64,000 bases of DNA from Bdellovibrionales bacterium (GCA_018266295.1 JAFEAQ010000011.1:1153626-1217625); one strand, 5' to 3'. Numbered from the stretch's first letter, positions 6,559-16,264 are shown. The notes: generated by a model not told the origin, from the sequence alone. Made by a program: numbers and translations.

Positions 6559-9500
6559 TTATCGGCTATTTGGTTTATAAACCTTTATTTTCCCTGATGG
6601 TGTTCCTAGATAACTAGGTAGCTTAAAACGCCTCGCCTCGGCCTTATCTTTTGCTGAAAAATTTTCGTCATCCCATCCAGGAGAATCGGCACCATGAGTA
6701 TGATAAATAGCTTTGCATTTCTCTTTATCAACCATAAAATCCGATTTATGCTTGCCACCACCTTGAGGATCAGTAGCGCTGTAAGTACCATCGGAATTAA
6801 TATTTACAGTTCCTGCATATTCTATATCTTCTCTTATGGATTGATCGTTCACATACTTAATTGCATCTTGTGCGGCTTCTCTAGCAGTTTTAAATTTGTC
6901 TCCCGGTTTAAGTCCATCGATATCCATAAAATTTACTGGATCTGCAAAGGTATAGCTATACAAATTTGCACTGTCTCCTGAGAACCTAATTGGATCTTTC
7001 GCCGTCCATCTTCCCGCTGCCCTAGCGTCGTAATCACGTGCTCCGAACTTCACTAATTTTGTTTGGGCATCGTAAAGTCCACCGGCGAATCCAAACGGCT
7101 GAAATCCTCCATTTGTATCGGCTACTGCCTCACCAAGATCATTGTAGTCCATACGTTGAATCACAGTTCCGTCGCTCACATTGACGACGAGTCTTGGAGA
7201 CCCAAGATGATCTTTTATAAGTCGGTATGTAACTCCGCTTACCGTCATGTAGTCAGCAACATTAATATCAGTTGCGTAAACATACGCCTTCAAGATTTGT
7301 CCAGAATTGTTAACTTGAGCAGAGACTCGATATTTATCTTCATACAAATACCGGAACTTCAAAGTGGTTCCATCCAACTTCAAAGCTCTCCGATTTAAAC
7401 CATCATAGCTATAAGTGATGTTATTACCCGAAGTAAGAACCGCTTGCTTCAAATTTCCGATGGCATCGTATGTATAAGTACTTTGCGTAGTCGGAGTCCA
7501 TTGGATCTGCGTCAAATCCCCGTTCGCATTGTATGAATAAGAACGCGTGTTATACGTCAGAAGTCTATCTTGGTCATCATAGGTCGCAGTAAATGCTGTC
7601 CCCGCCGTAGTTCCGCTTGTTCTATTCCCATTCGAGTCATAAGTATAAGAACTATACAAAGCCGTATTCTTCAAAACCTGAGTTAAGCGTCCTGCGCTAT
7701 CATAAGAATAAGCATAAACATCCGTAACTCCTTGAATCGTTTCTGTCTTAGTAGCAATTCTACTTAGAGCATCTCTAGTGAATGTATAAGAATAAAGCGT
7801 TTGCGGACTGCCACTTGTCGGAGTGTAAGTAGCTGTGTAGGTCTGTAAGTTTCCATATGCATCATATGTTCTCGAGTCCGTGATTTTACCAATGGAAGTC
7901 GTGCTGAGACGTCCTGACGGATATTCGTAGGTCAAGGCCATATCACCGACCGTAGTCAGCTGATCGTCATTGTTGTATGTATAGTTAATTGTTGATGTAT
8001 CGGTCGACAGATTTCCGCGCACGGTTCTTGAGCTCAACCGATGGTCGGCATCGTAAGTAAAGCTCGTTAAACCATATAGAAAATTTGTGGAGGTCTTTCT
8101 GAGAGCGTCACTCGCGATCTTATATCCGTAGTAACCGAATTTACTATTAAAATCATCTGGTGAACTAATATTGTCTATACGATCTTCATTTGTCTTAAAA
8201 GTGTATGTGTAGCTTCCGGTCGGAAGCTGAATGCTGGAGATCTGTCCCGTAGTGCTATTGTAGTTATAATTTACTTCCTGCAAATCTGGGCGAGTAATTT
8301 TCGTCAACTGCTTATCAAGATTGTAAGCATATGTTGTATTCTTATTGGTCAACCCGCTAAGAGCAGGTGGAGAATAAGTATCAAGTGTCTCAAAGAGATT
8401 AAATGTAAAGTTATGTGCAGGCTTACTCGGAGGAGTTACACTCGTTAAATTTCCATTAGCATCATAGCTATAAGATACTACGCGAGTATCCGGCAAAGTA
8501 ACTTGTGTCACTCGGCCCGCAAGATCGTAGATATAACTTGTAACTTCACTTAGCGCATTGGTTACGCTTTGTACATACCCAGCGGTATTATAAGTATATG
8601 TCAGAGTGTTCTTAGATCCTTGAGTTAGCTGGCTTGGACGGCCATCGGCATCATAAGAGAAAGTCCACGGGGTATCACTGCCTGTCTGCTGACTTACTGG
8701 CTGCTCGTAAGAGTTGTATACAGTAGTAGCTGTTGCACCTTCATGTGAAACTTCATTCAATGTCTTTGTTGCGGCAGTATACGTTGAAGTTGTTATTCTA
8801 CCTCTAGTATTTGCGGTTCTAACAATTGATGTAAACCCAAATGGATCAGTGACACCAGTTGGAAAATTTACCGTTTGCCCATAATATGTAATACTCTCAA
8901 CACTACCCATCTTTTTCCCAGAATAGGATGGGCGCCAGTAAAGAGAATGAAATCTTTCATCAGACATAAGATCTGTTCTTGTCCCTCCAATAGAGTTGGA
9001 GACTTTAGATTCGGTAATGCTTTCAGAATAAGTATTCGTCAATCCAAATGGCGTGACCTCTTCTCTTGTGAAGCCCAAAGCATCCGCTACGATTGTATAT
9101 GACGACTGCCTGCCTAAGCCTGAACTTTTCGCAACAGAAATATTAGGCGTGCTTATGTCTCTTGCTAGTAACCAAAAATTTCCACCTGCACCCAAATCTT
9201 TAGTAAGCCTGCCATCTGCGGTATAGGTAAAAGTGGAGGTCTGCCCGCCAGGTTTTTGGAAAGTCTCAAGTAAATCTGTCCCAGTTTTATAAGTCAGATA
9301 ATATATTTCACTATTGGGATTAGTAATACTCGTAGTTAAACCACTTGAATTCACTACTAAAGAAGTCGTTTGTCCGTAAGGGCCCTGTATGCCAGTTAAA
9401 TAGCCACTAGTATTTCGAAAAAAAGTGGTTTGTTTTCCAAAGGCATCGATAATTGAAGCTAAATGGCTATTGCTATCATACCAAAAAGTATATTTTGTAG

Positions 9501-10347
9501 CTCCAGTTAGAAATGTCTTCGTTTCAAGATGTTTTCCTAGAGAGTCGAAAATATAGACTTCATCTCCACTGGGACTCACGACCATCCTATTTCCGGTTGG
9601 TAAAAGCTGTGAATAGGCATTCACAGCAGAACCAGTACCGAGAAAAAGCTTACTTTGAGCATAGTCGTAGAAGTGCTGTACAGAAATAGTAAATACGTCA
9701 CTTCTGAAATAGGGGTTAGTTGGCAGTCGATTACTACTAAAATAACTCGACATTGAGGTTGAGTAGTACAAATCAAAGTTCGTTCCCGCCACAGGAACTA
9801 CTTCACCCAGAGTTTGGCTATCAACTTTAACAATAGATCCCTTTTCGCATGTTTCAGTCTCTGGTGCGGATGCCTTAGTATTAATATGAACATCAAACTC
9901 AATGTCCTGAATTGTGCCTGGGGTGTAATCTCCAGCAGGGGTAACAGTCCATGGCTGCACGGTCATAATGATCGGATAAACATAATCACCTACCTCCGTA
10001 GCAGTTGGGGTAAAAGAGGCATAATGAGTGCAATAAGGTCCATTAAAGAAGTTTCCTACGCAACTGTCACCGCCGGTGTAAATTGTCCGAAAATTGCTTG
10101 CGTGATGCGAAGGCGTCACATCAAAAACTCTCAAATAATTTCCTTCCGGCAAACGATTTAGTTGTAGCTGAATGTAAACAGACTTACCGAGATCTACAGT
10201 ATAGTATACGTCATTTACCATCCCGCTTAGATTAGAAGAATTAATCTGAATGGCATTCAGGCCTATGCTTTTGCGTGGCGACTTATCTAACGCGTGAGAA
10301 AAATGACTAAAACCAACCACTAAAATTATAAAAAATATTTTTAACAA
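6559..10347 (-). CDS. Rhs/YD-repeat polymorphic toxin with C-terminal DUF4329-like (JAMM-type) tip
   Basis: 1262 residues from a TTG start with GGAG seven bases upstream. The Sec signal peptide ends in SHFSHA. An N-terminal region of about 200 residues with few YD motifs is followed by some 25 YD repeats (YTYDANGNLT, FSYDADGRPSQL and similar), which build the Rhs beta-cocoon. The Rhs core follows (RDYDARAAGRWTAKDPIRF, NLYSYTFADPVNF) and ends at residues 1142-1146 in DIDGL where DPxGL is usual. The 116-residue tip (from 1147) has IYHTHGAD (His1216, His1218) and FSAKD (Ser1231, Asp1234), matching the HxH...SxxD pattern of JAMM metalloproteases, then YLGTPSGKIKVYKP. This is what I know as DUF4329, common at Rhs ends. 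Export by Sec rather than T6SS is suggested by the signal peptide. The tip's target is unknown. Composition is clearly more AT-rich than the flagellar genes next to it. Confidence 0.9.
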   Translation of the reverse strand: MLKIFFIILVVGFSHFSHALDKSPRKSIGLNAIQINSSNLSGMVNDVYYTVDLGKSVYIQLQLNRLPEGNYLRVFDVTPSHHASNFRTIYTGGDSCVGNFFNGPYCTHYASFTPTATEVGDYVYPIIMTVQPWTVTPAGDYTPGTIQDIEFDVHINTKASAPETETCEKGSIVKVDSQTLGEVVPVAGTNFDLYYSTSMSSYFSSNRLPTNPYFRSDVFTISVQHFYDYAQSKLFLGTGSAVNAYSQLLPTGNRMVVSPSGDEVYIFDSLGKHLETKTFLTGATKYTFWYDSNSHLASIIDAFGKQTTFFRNTSGYLTGIQGPYGQTTSLVVNSSGLTTSITNPNSEIYYLTYKTGTDLLETFQKPGGQTSTFTYTADGRLTKDLGAGGNFWLLARDISTPNISVAKSSGLGRQSSYTIVADALGFTREEVTPFGLTNTYSESITESKVSNSIGGTRTDLMSDERFHSLYWRPSYSGKKMGSVESITYYGQTVNFPTGVTDPFGFTSIVRTANTRGRITTSTYTAATKTLNEVSHEGATATTVYNSYEQPVSQQTGSDTPWTFSYDADGRPSQLTQGSKNTLTYTYNTAGYVQSVTNALSEVTSYIYDLAGRVTQVTLPDTRVVSYSYDANGNLTSVTPPSKPAHNFTFNLFETLDTYSPPALSGLTNKNTTYAYNLDKQLTKITRPDLQEVNYNYNSTTGQISSIQLPTGSYTYTFKTNEDRIDNISSPDDFNSKFGYYGYKIASDALRKTSTNFLYGLTSFTYDADHRLSSRTVRGNLSTDTSTINYTYNNDDQLTTVGDMALTYEYPSGRLSTTSIGKITDSRTYDAYGNLQTYTATYTPTSGSPQTLYSYTFTRDALSRIATKTETIQGVTDVYAYSYDSAGRLTQVLKNTALYSSYTYDSNGNRTSGTTAGTAFTATYDDQDRLLTYNTRSYSYNANGDLTQIQWTPTTQSTYTYDAIGNLKQAVLTSGNNITYSYDGLNRRALKLDGTTLKFRYLYEDKYRVSAQVNNSGQILKAYVYATDINVADYMTVSGVTYRLIKDHLGSPRLVVNVSDGTVIQRMDYNDLGEAVADTNGGFQPFGFAGGLYDAQTKLVKFGARDYDARAAGRWTAKDPIRFSGDSANLYSYTFADPVNFMDIDGLKPGDKFKTAREAAQDAIKYVNDQSIREDIEYAGTVNINSDGTYSATDPQGGGKHKSDFMVDKEKCKAIYHTHGADSPGWDDENFSAKDKAEARRFKLPSYLGTPSGKIKVYKPNSR

Positions 10348-10504
10348 ATCTCATCTCCATTTCATAAACACATTAACTTTATAAACAGGATTGAGATTTA
10401 TCGAAGATGTTCGAAAGGTAAATGAGTTTCGAAATTAATAGACTCAGGTCCAGACAAAACCATCAAGAGAGATTCAGCGAAAACGTTTCGTTCGCGACAA
10501 AAAC

Positions 10505-10539
10505 AAAAAAACCCCTCGAGTCATCACTCTCGAGGGGTT
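10505..10539 (-). terminator. Rho-independent terminator of the flgE operon
   Basis: An 11-base-pair perfect stem (AACCCCTCGAG with CTCGAGGGGTT, loop of eight) is followed on the minus strand by a T-rich tract. It lies 44 bases behind the flgE stop and closes the operon that starts with the motE-like gene. It also insulates the rhs gene from flagellar transcription. Confidence 0.9.
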
Positions 10540-10582
10540 GAGGTCATTACTAACTTATTACTTACTAACTAGGCGCTACTTA

Positions 10583-11866
10583 TTATCTCTTCAACTGGAT
10601 TACTTCGTTGAGCAATTCGTCAGTTGTCGTGATTGTTTTCGCGTTGGCTTGGAAGCCACGTTGGTTTTGGATCATGTTTACGAACTCTGTTGCCAAGTCG
10701 ACCGTTGAACGCTCGAGAGACTTCGCGAAGAGTTTACCGCGACCAGAAGCGCCCGGAGCACCCATTGAAGGACCGCCAGAGTCTCTAGATTCTTTCAAAC
10801 GGTTGTTACCGACTTTGAAGAGAGCTTCTGGGTTCTCGAACTTAGCAAGTGCAATCTGTGCCAAGTCAGCTGCCTGACCGTTGGAGTATACTGCAGTTAA
10901 GTTCCCTTCGTCATTGAAAGACAACGAAGTGATTGTACCAGCAGCCGCACCGTCTTGATGCCAGCTGATCAAGTCAGAGTTTTTACCGTACTGCTTAGTA
11001 CCGTCAAGACCCTTACCACCTTCAGCAATCGCATCACCGAAGTTCAATTTAATTTTTTGATTTTGAAGAGCGCCACCTTTGAAGTTGAACTGAGAGTCCG
11101 TCACTTCTTGGCTCTCAAGCTTACCGTCGACTGTAAATTTCAATTTACCTTCGCACACTTGAGACATGATACCCTCTTCGCCACCAGAAACTTCTTTACC
11201 GTCAACCATACCGTGGAAAGACCACTCACGATCCGCAGTTTTATTGAAGAACATGCTGAGCAAGTGTTTGTTACCTTGAGAATCGTACATCTCAACACCT
11301 GTAGAGTAATGAGAAGTCGAATATGGATCTTTAGAATCGAATTTCTTAGTCGCTTCCATGCGTGAATCCAAGTTCAGATCCAACTTCACTTCCGTTGTGC
11401 CTTTTGCTGGAATGAGAGCGCGAGGGAATTTGATATCAGCCATTTTATTCAAGATGTTGCCTTTTTCGTCGGCTTGGAAACCTTGAACACGTTGGTTGTC
11501 ATTTGTTACGAGGTAACCTTCTTTATCGAAGTGGAAAGAGCCATCACGAGTGAATGAATCACCGTCAGAACCGCGAACTTTGAAGTAACCGTCACCAGAA
11601 ACAGCCAAGTCAGTCACTTTTTCTGTCGCATCCACGTTACCTTGAGAGAGAATTGGATTTACAGCACCGATCTTAACACCGCGACCGATTTGGTTACCAC
11701 CGAGGATACCTTTTAAGTTTTTAGAGATAATATCTTGAAATTCTGCGCGGCTTGCCTTGAAACCAATGGTATTTGCATTGGCGATATTGTCAGAGATGAC
11801 CCCCAAGGCTTCACCTTGAGCGGACATACCAGAGACACCTGTGTACAGTGATGAAAGAATACCCAT
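10583..11866 (-). CDS. flgE: Flagellar hook protein FlgE
   Basis: 427 residues. The N-terminus ILSSLYTGVSGMSAQGEALG and VISDNIANANTIGFKASR is the flagellar rod/hook signature, and the C-terminus (EFVNMIQNQRGFQANAKTIT, LLNEVIQLKR) is the matching coiled-coil end. The middle (FTRDGSFHFDKEGYLVTNDN, VSGDGYFKV) is the FlgE D1 region, and the length fits hook protein. Exported through the flagellar secretion system, it polymerises into the hook. GGAGG lies four bases before the ATG. It is the last gene of the motE-like-fliK-flgD-TIGR02530-flgE operon; a GC-rich hairpin sits in the 126-base gap upstream (about 11915-11944). Confidence 0.95.
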   Translation of the reverse strand: MGILSSLYTGVSGMSAQGEALGVISDNIANANTIGFKASRAEFQDIISKNLKGILGGNQIGRGVKIGAVNPILSQGNVDATEKVTDLAVSGDGYFKVRGSDGDSFTRDGSFHFDKEGYLVTNDNQRVQGFQADEKGNILNKMADIKFPRALIPAKGTTEVKLDLNLDSRMEATKKFDSKDPYSTSHYSTGVEMYDSQGNKHLLSMFFNKTADREWSFHGMVDGKEVSGGEEGIMSQVCEGKLKFTVDGKLESQEVTDSQFNFKGGALQNQKIKLNFGDAIAEGGKGLDGTKQYGKNSDLISWHQDGAAAGTITSLSFNDEGNLTAVYSNGQAADLAQIALAKFENPEALFKVGNNRLKESRDSGGPSMGAPGASGRGKLFAKSLERSTVDLATEFVNMIQNQRGFQANAKTITTTDELLNEVIQLKR

Positions 11867-11992
11867 ATGACCTCCATGTCATTCGACGTCTTCATTCGGA
11901 ATCCGTCGTATTTTGGAGGGCCCCCTCAATGAGGTCCGGCCCTTTTATTAAATTTTTCTCAAGCTCGCGATATTCGACCGCTCGCCTGTTTT

Positions 11993-12418
11993 CTACATAA
12001 CAATTGTACTATCGATATTCGTGAAGACATTCTCCTTCAGAGCATTTTTGTCCATCACGGTTACAACAGTATTGTTCTTCACACTCACGATCAAAGCTGA
12101 ATCATTCATCAAGATCAGCGAGTCTTTAGAACCTTTCGCAGCTGCCTTACCAACCGCTTCACTCAGTCTTGAGATATCCTCAGGGCTGAAAGTGATTCCA
12201 CGCGTTCTCATTCTATCCACCGCGTGATTTGAAAACTTAATCCCGTCCTTGACTGCTGCTTGCGCAGCTCCTTGCTTAGCGGGGCCTTGTAAGTTGCCCA
12301 AACCGTTCAAGGTGTCTTGGAAGGAAGGCCCGACATCTTTACCTACAGGGGATTTAACTCCTCCCGTGGTTGTCGGTTGTATTAAGCCTTCAAAGCCTTG
12401 TAGCTTCTTCAAGTCCAC
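11993..12418 (-). CDS. TIGR02530-family flagellar operon protein
   Basis: 141 residues from a GTG that directly abuts the flgD stop, with AAGGAG inside the flgD end. The conserved part begins at IKFSNHAVDRMRTRGITFSPED and continues with LILMNDSALIVSVKNNTVVTVM to the C-terminal FTNIDSTIVM, the pattern I know from the small proteins coded between flgD and flgE in Firmicutes and delta-type flagellar operons (TIGR02530). Role unproven in the family; its fixed place suggests hook assembly. Coupled to flgD translation. Confidence 0.85.
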   Translation of the reverse strand: MDLKKLQGFEGLIQPTTTGGVKSPVGKDVGPSFQDTLNGLGNLQGPAKQGAAQAAVKDGIKFSNHAVDRMRTRGITFSPEDISRLSEAVGKAAAKGSKDSLILMNDSALIVSVKNNTVVTVMDKNALKENVFTNIDSTIVM

Positions 12419-13453
12419 TTACTTCATCTCCTTCGTTAGCTTCGCCATCATCTCTCTGGAGAGCCCAACATTATCCATGATGTTGCTCTTCATCGGTGCG
12501 GCTGTGTTAGCTGCAACAGAAGGAGCTGCTTTGTTCGCAGACTCTTTACTTGCCTCTTTTTTAGTTTCTTCTGTTGGAGCGTCTTTCTTCAAGTCCTGTG
12601 CAGTAACATCTGTCACTTTCTGGTCGTTACTCATAAGGCTTGGGTCTGTAATCTTACGAACGTCGCGCATTTTAATCGACTGATTCCCGACCATTAGTAC
12701 CGGGCCTTCAGGCGTATAATTGATGCCAGTGATGATTCCATCGAAGTCCGTTTTCACTGCAATCTTCTTTTCGCCTTGCTTCGCTTCAATCGCAAAACGA
12801 TAGTCACCAGGATTTTGATTCTGCCCTTTATCATTCTGACCATTCCAAGAAATTTTGTTCTCACCTTTCTTGAGGCCCTTCATGTCGTAAGAGCGAACCA
12901 CTTCACCTTCAGCGTTGTACACTTTGATATTTACATCCGTCGCGTCCATCGGAAGATTGAATTTGAAATCGTGGTCTTTATCATTCATATTGCGAGTGAC
13001 TTTCGAAGAATCCCCTGCCACCGCTTTACCAATAAGATTCAACGCTTGATAGTTCTCTTGCGGCTTCATGCCGTTTTTCATCTCGCTCAATGTTGCATTC
13101 ATATTCTGCATTTGCTCGAGACCAGAGAAATTCGCCAATTGCGCCGCCATCTCATGGCTCTTCAATGGATTCGTCGGATCCTGATTCTTCATCTGGGCAA
13201 TCATCAATTTAAAAAATGCATCTTTATCCAATTTGTCATTACCGACAGTTCTCATTTTTTTAGCGGGATCCACATAATTTGGATCCGCCAATTTGTTGAG
13301 CATGTCGCCGACATTCGCATTTCCATCACCAAAGGCTTTTTGTTGGTCACCGACAGATAAATTACGAGTCTGATTATTCATCTCAGCAGTCGGTGTCGTC
13401 CCTTGGATGTCACCAAATGCTTTCGTTCCTAATTTCACTCCCATTGTACCCAT
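12419..13453 (-). CDS. flgD: Flagellar hook cap protein FlgD
   Basis: 344 residues. The FlgD N-terminal region is clear at about residues 75-120 (LDKDAFFKLMIAQMKNQDPT, SHEMAAQLANFSGLEQMQNM). It is followed by the FlgD Ig-like and tudor-like part (VNIKVYNAEGEVVRSYDMKG, NPGDYRFAIEA, GIITGINYTPEGPVLMVGNQ). FlgD caps the growing hook and is needed to add FlgE subunits. It is longer than the usual 220-240 residues because of an N-terminal extension and a low-complexity Lys/Glu/Ala tail of about 80 residues. It starts 24 bases behind fliK. Confidence 0.93.
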   Translation of the reverse strand: MGTMGVKLGTKAFGDIQGTTPTAEMNNQTRNLSVGDQQKAFGDGNANVGDMLNKLADPNYVDPAKKMRTVGNDKLDKDAFFKLMIAQMKNQDPTNPLKSHEMAAQLANFSGLEQMQNMNATLSEMKNGMKPQENYQALNLIGKAVAGDSSKVTRNMNDKDHDFKFNLPMDATDVNIKVYNAEGEVVRSYDMKGLKKGENKISWNGQNDKGQNQNPGDYRFAIEAKQGEKKIAVKTDFDGIITGINYTPEGPVLMVGNQSIKMRDVRKITDPSLMSNDQKVTDVTAQDLKKDAPTEETKKEASKESANKAAPSVAANTAAPMKSNIMDNVGLSREMMAKLTKEMK

Positions 13454-13477
13454 TCAATCACCCTTCCTTGGATGTTA

Positions 13478-15385
13478 TTATGCTACCAGATTCAAGCCCT
13501 TACCTTTGCCTGCGGCCGCGTATTTATTGACGCTCGCAGTTTCAACAGGTTCGATGCCCTTATCAGAACGTGGACGCGGATAACCTCTCAAGCTTGGAAT
13601 ATCTGCGAATGAACTGCGGTCTTGGTTGCCCGAGCCGAAGTTATCTCCGAAATTATTCCAGAACTGACGAGTTTGCTCTCGCGAACCAGGATTGTTCTGA
13701 TTCATCTGGTTTTGCGCACTGTTGTCGGTATTTGTATTACCCACAACATCTATCTTAACATGATCCATCGAAAGTTTGTGAGCCGCCAAGCTGTTTTTCA
13801 GATCAGAGAGGCCGCTTTCAAGAGTTTTCTTAGCCTCTTGAGTATCCGCTGCCATCTGAACGTTCACCTTGCCGTCTTGGACCAAGACTTTCATATTGAT
13901 CTTGCCCAAACCTTCTGGAGTCATCTCGACGTTCATCTCGCCGCCACCTCTTTTAATGAGGTATTGGGCTTGATTCATCAACTGCTTGATGTTGGCTTCA
14001 TTCTCCGTTTTCGTCGGCATCGGAGCTGCTTGCGCCCCTGCCACTGCAGCACCACCCACTAAAGCCTCTTGCTTCAATGGAGCTTGCTGAGATTGAAGTC
14101 CTTCCAGTCCGAGAGTTTGCTTAAAGTCTGCTTTCTCTGCGGATTTGGTTTTTGCTTGGAGTTCACCCTTTGCAGTATGTGCCGCTGACGGATGACCATC
14201 GCCTTGCATATTCTGCTGAGGGTTCTTGCCAAACTCAAAACCCTTGGCTTGGTTTTGCGAAGCCCCGTCGACACTCATTGCATCCGCCTTCATCGGCATC
14301 TTGCCATGAGCATTTTCAATGCTTGGAGCAGTGCTTGCCTCGGCGCTAGATGTGTCTTCAAATTCTGAAGCCATATCCTTCATCTCAGCACTTCCCTTGG
14401 CTGCACGAGCCGCCGCAACCAGAGCCGCCAAAGCCGCTTCTGGAGAGCTTTCGCCCTCACTGGCTTCAGTCATGTTCTGCGCCGCTGGATTTTGCAATCC
14501 CGCGATCGGCTGTTGAAGACGCTGATTCATCAGGCTCTCATCGATCTGCAAACCTTGCGGCTGCATGATCTTGTCCTGAAGACTCATCTGCGCAAGCTTG
14601 TCTGCGAGTGGCGTATCCATACCAGTAGCGGCATGGTCTGCGGCTCCACCCTTCATCCAAAACTTCTGATTCATGCTATCAAGGGACTGATTCAAAGCAC
14701 TTCGCTTATCCTGAGCCGACGCAAAACGGTCGTGCGAAAGCCCCATGGTGGACGTCGCTCCGCCGAACATGCGCTCTGCTTGGCCATCTGGCTTCGGCAA
14801 AGGCATCGCCTGCTGAGGTTGTTTATCGATAAGAGCCAGCTGAGCAAGCAAACCCATATACATAGACTTGGCCTGATCTTCTTGTTGATCATCCAAATCC
14901 AACTGACCAATCACTTGGTCTGCTGTAGTCTCTGGGGATTCCGCTTGGTCATTCGCTTTGAGATTTGCCATCGCCTCCACGATCTTTGTGGGAGGGACAC
15001 CGAATTCACTCTCGAAAGAGTCCATGAAGTTCAGTATCGCATTTTCTCGGTCGCTCTTGCCTTTGCTTTTCTTTTGTACCCCGTTATCTTTTGTCGCCGT
15101 TACTTTTTCGACCTTCTCATCTGATTCTCGTCGCTCAGCTCTCTGTGGTCTCTCCGCCGTATCTGCTTTGTCGGCTTTGAGTGGAGTTCTTTCGCGCATC
15201 GGAACTTTCTCGCCCCGGTCTTTGGCTTTCGGTTGAACCGGTGCTGCTTTTGCGCTCAGCACTTGGCCAAAGGAATCAGACCCGGCTTTCTTCTCGTCTC
15301 GTAAGGTTGTCGCTTTCGCGTTCTCCTCAGGAGCCTTGAAGTCGGCGACACCCTTTAAGGGGGGTCCGACAATTGATGGTAACAA
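13478..15385 (-). CDS. fliK: Flagellar hook-length control protein FliK
   Basis: 635 residues from a TTG start with AGGAGG seven bases upstream. The long N-terminal and central part is low-complexity, rich in Ala, Gln, Lys and Met, as expected of the flexible ruler. The conserved C-terminal switch domain lies at about 490-565 (GGGEMNVEMTPEGLGKINMK, VNVQMAADTQEAKKTLESGL, LKNSLAAHKLSMDHVKIDV). FliK measures hook length and makes FlhB switch substrates. It lies between the motE-like gene and flgD, the usual place. Confidence 0.9.
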   Translation of the reverse strand: MLPSIVGPPLKGVADFKAPEENAKATTLRDEKKAGSDSFGQVLSAKAAPVQPKAKDRGEKVPMRERTPLKADKADTAERPQRAERRESDEKVEKVTATKDNGVQKKSKGKSDRENAILNFMDSFESEFGVPPTKIVEAMANLKANDQAESPETTADQVIGQLDLDDQQEDQAKSMYMGLLAQLALIDKQPQQAMPLPKPDGQAERMFGGATSTMGLSHDRFASAQDKRSALNQSLDSMNQKFWMKGGAADHAATGMDTPLADKLAQMSLQDKIMQPQGLQIDESLMNQRLQQPIAGLQNPAAQNMTEASEGESSPEAALAALVAAARAAKGSAEMKDMASEFEDTSSAEASTAPSIENAHGKMPMKADAMSVDGASQNQAKGFEFGKNPQQNMQGDGHPSAAHTAKGELQAKTKSAEKADFKQTLGLEGLQSQQAPLKQEALVGGAAVAGAQAAPMPTKTENEANIKQLMNQAQYLIKRGGGEMNVEMTPEGLGKINMKVLVQDGKVNVQMAADTQEAKKTLESGLSDLKNSLAAHKLSMDHVKIDVVGNTNTDNSAQNQMNQNNPGSREQTRQFWNNFGDNFGSGNQDRSSFADIPSLRGYPRPRSDKGIEPVETASVNKYAAAGKGKGLNLVA

Positions 15386-15418
15386 AACACTTCCTCCTTC
15401 CCTGGAAAAAGATTCGTT

Positions 15419-16264
15419 TTATTTTCTTTTATACCCTGCAAACTTCTCAGATAGGCTTTGAGCCTTATCTGGCTTTAACAGATTCATTATATCAGCGGCA
15501 TTTTTCTTTTTCATACGCCCAAGTATATCTACTGCCAAATCCTCGTCCATTGTCTCAAAGACTTTAGCCGCTTGCGGGGCCTTCATATCCGAGTACATTT
15601 GGACCAAAGTGTCGATTTTCTTGTCGTCACCTTTTACTTTTTCTTCAAGCACACTCGAGATCCCACGACGTACGTCTTCAAGATCTTTCAAGCGCTTATC
15701 GAGTTCTTCCTTTTGCGCTGTCAGCTCTTGCTCCATACGATTGAGCTCTTCTTCGCGCTCATCGAGTTCTTTTTTCCTGTCATTCAATTTTGAGAGATGA
15801 TCGATCTCTTCATCGCCCATGGCCTTCTTGCCGCCTTCAGCAGCAGCCACGTCGTTCTTCGCAACTTCAGTGCCGCCTTCAGGCTTCGCAGCCGCTTTAT
15901 CTTTTGCTTCGGCAGTAGGTTTTGCTTTCGGAGCTTCTTCCGCATTTGCAGATCCCAAGAATGAAATCTCGATGCGTTTTACATAGCGCTCAACTTGTTC
16001 GTAGTTTTGAAAACCGTAAGCCGTCACCATCAAACCCAAGAAAGAAACGCCGACCATTTTCCAAGGAATGGATTTACGTTTTTTCTTTTTCTTCGCAGTC
16101 GTCGGTTTCATTCCCATACGCAGCTTCAATTGTTTTTCGATATCTTCTTCTGAAAGTTCGAAGTGAACATTGGAAGTAGAGAATTGACGAGTCGGTCGTG
16201 TGACTTCACCGTCGGTCGCGGCTTTGCGGGCATTCTTGAAGAATTGATCGTATCCAGTTTTCAT
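15419..16264 (-). CDS. MotE-like/MgtE-N-domain flagellar membrane protein
   Basis: 281 residues. One membrane segment (about 70-88, MVGVSFLGLMVTAYGF) follows a basic cytoplasmic part. Next come a low-complexity Ala/Lys/Glu stretch, a long coiled coil (DRKKELDEREEELNRMEQEL and onward) and a C-terminal MgtE-N-like domain (MYSDMKAPQAAKVFETMDED, LAVDILGRMKKKNAADIMNL). This order of coiled coil plus MgtE_N domain is that of MotE, the periplasmic chaperone of the stator protein MotC in alpha-proteobacteria, and of similar proteins in other flagellar operons. It is the first gene of the operon that ends with flgE. Exact role in this organism is inferred. Confidence 0.75.
   Translation of the reverse strand: MKTGYDQFFKNARKAATDGEVTRPTRQFSTSNVHFELSEEDIEKQLKLRMGMKPTTAKKKKKRKSIPWKMVGVSFLGLMVTAYGFQNYEQVERYVKRIEISFLGSANAEEAPKAKPTAEAKDKAAAKPEGGTEVAKNDVAAAEGGKKAMGDEEIDHLSKLNDRKKELDEREEELNRMEQELTAQKEELDKRLKDLEDVRRGISSVLEEKVKGDDKKIDTLVQMYSDMKAPQAAKVFETMDEDLAVDILGRMKKKNAADIMNLLKPDKAQSLSEKFAGYKRK

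Noticed and set aside
2700-10400. Integrase, transposase or attachment repeats bounding the AT-rich island
   Set aside because: No recombinase gene, no tRNA end and no convincing direct repeats were seen at either boundary.
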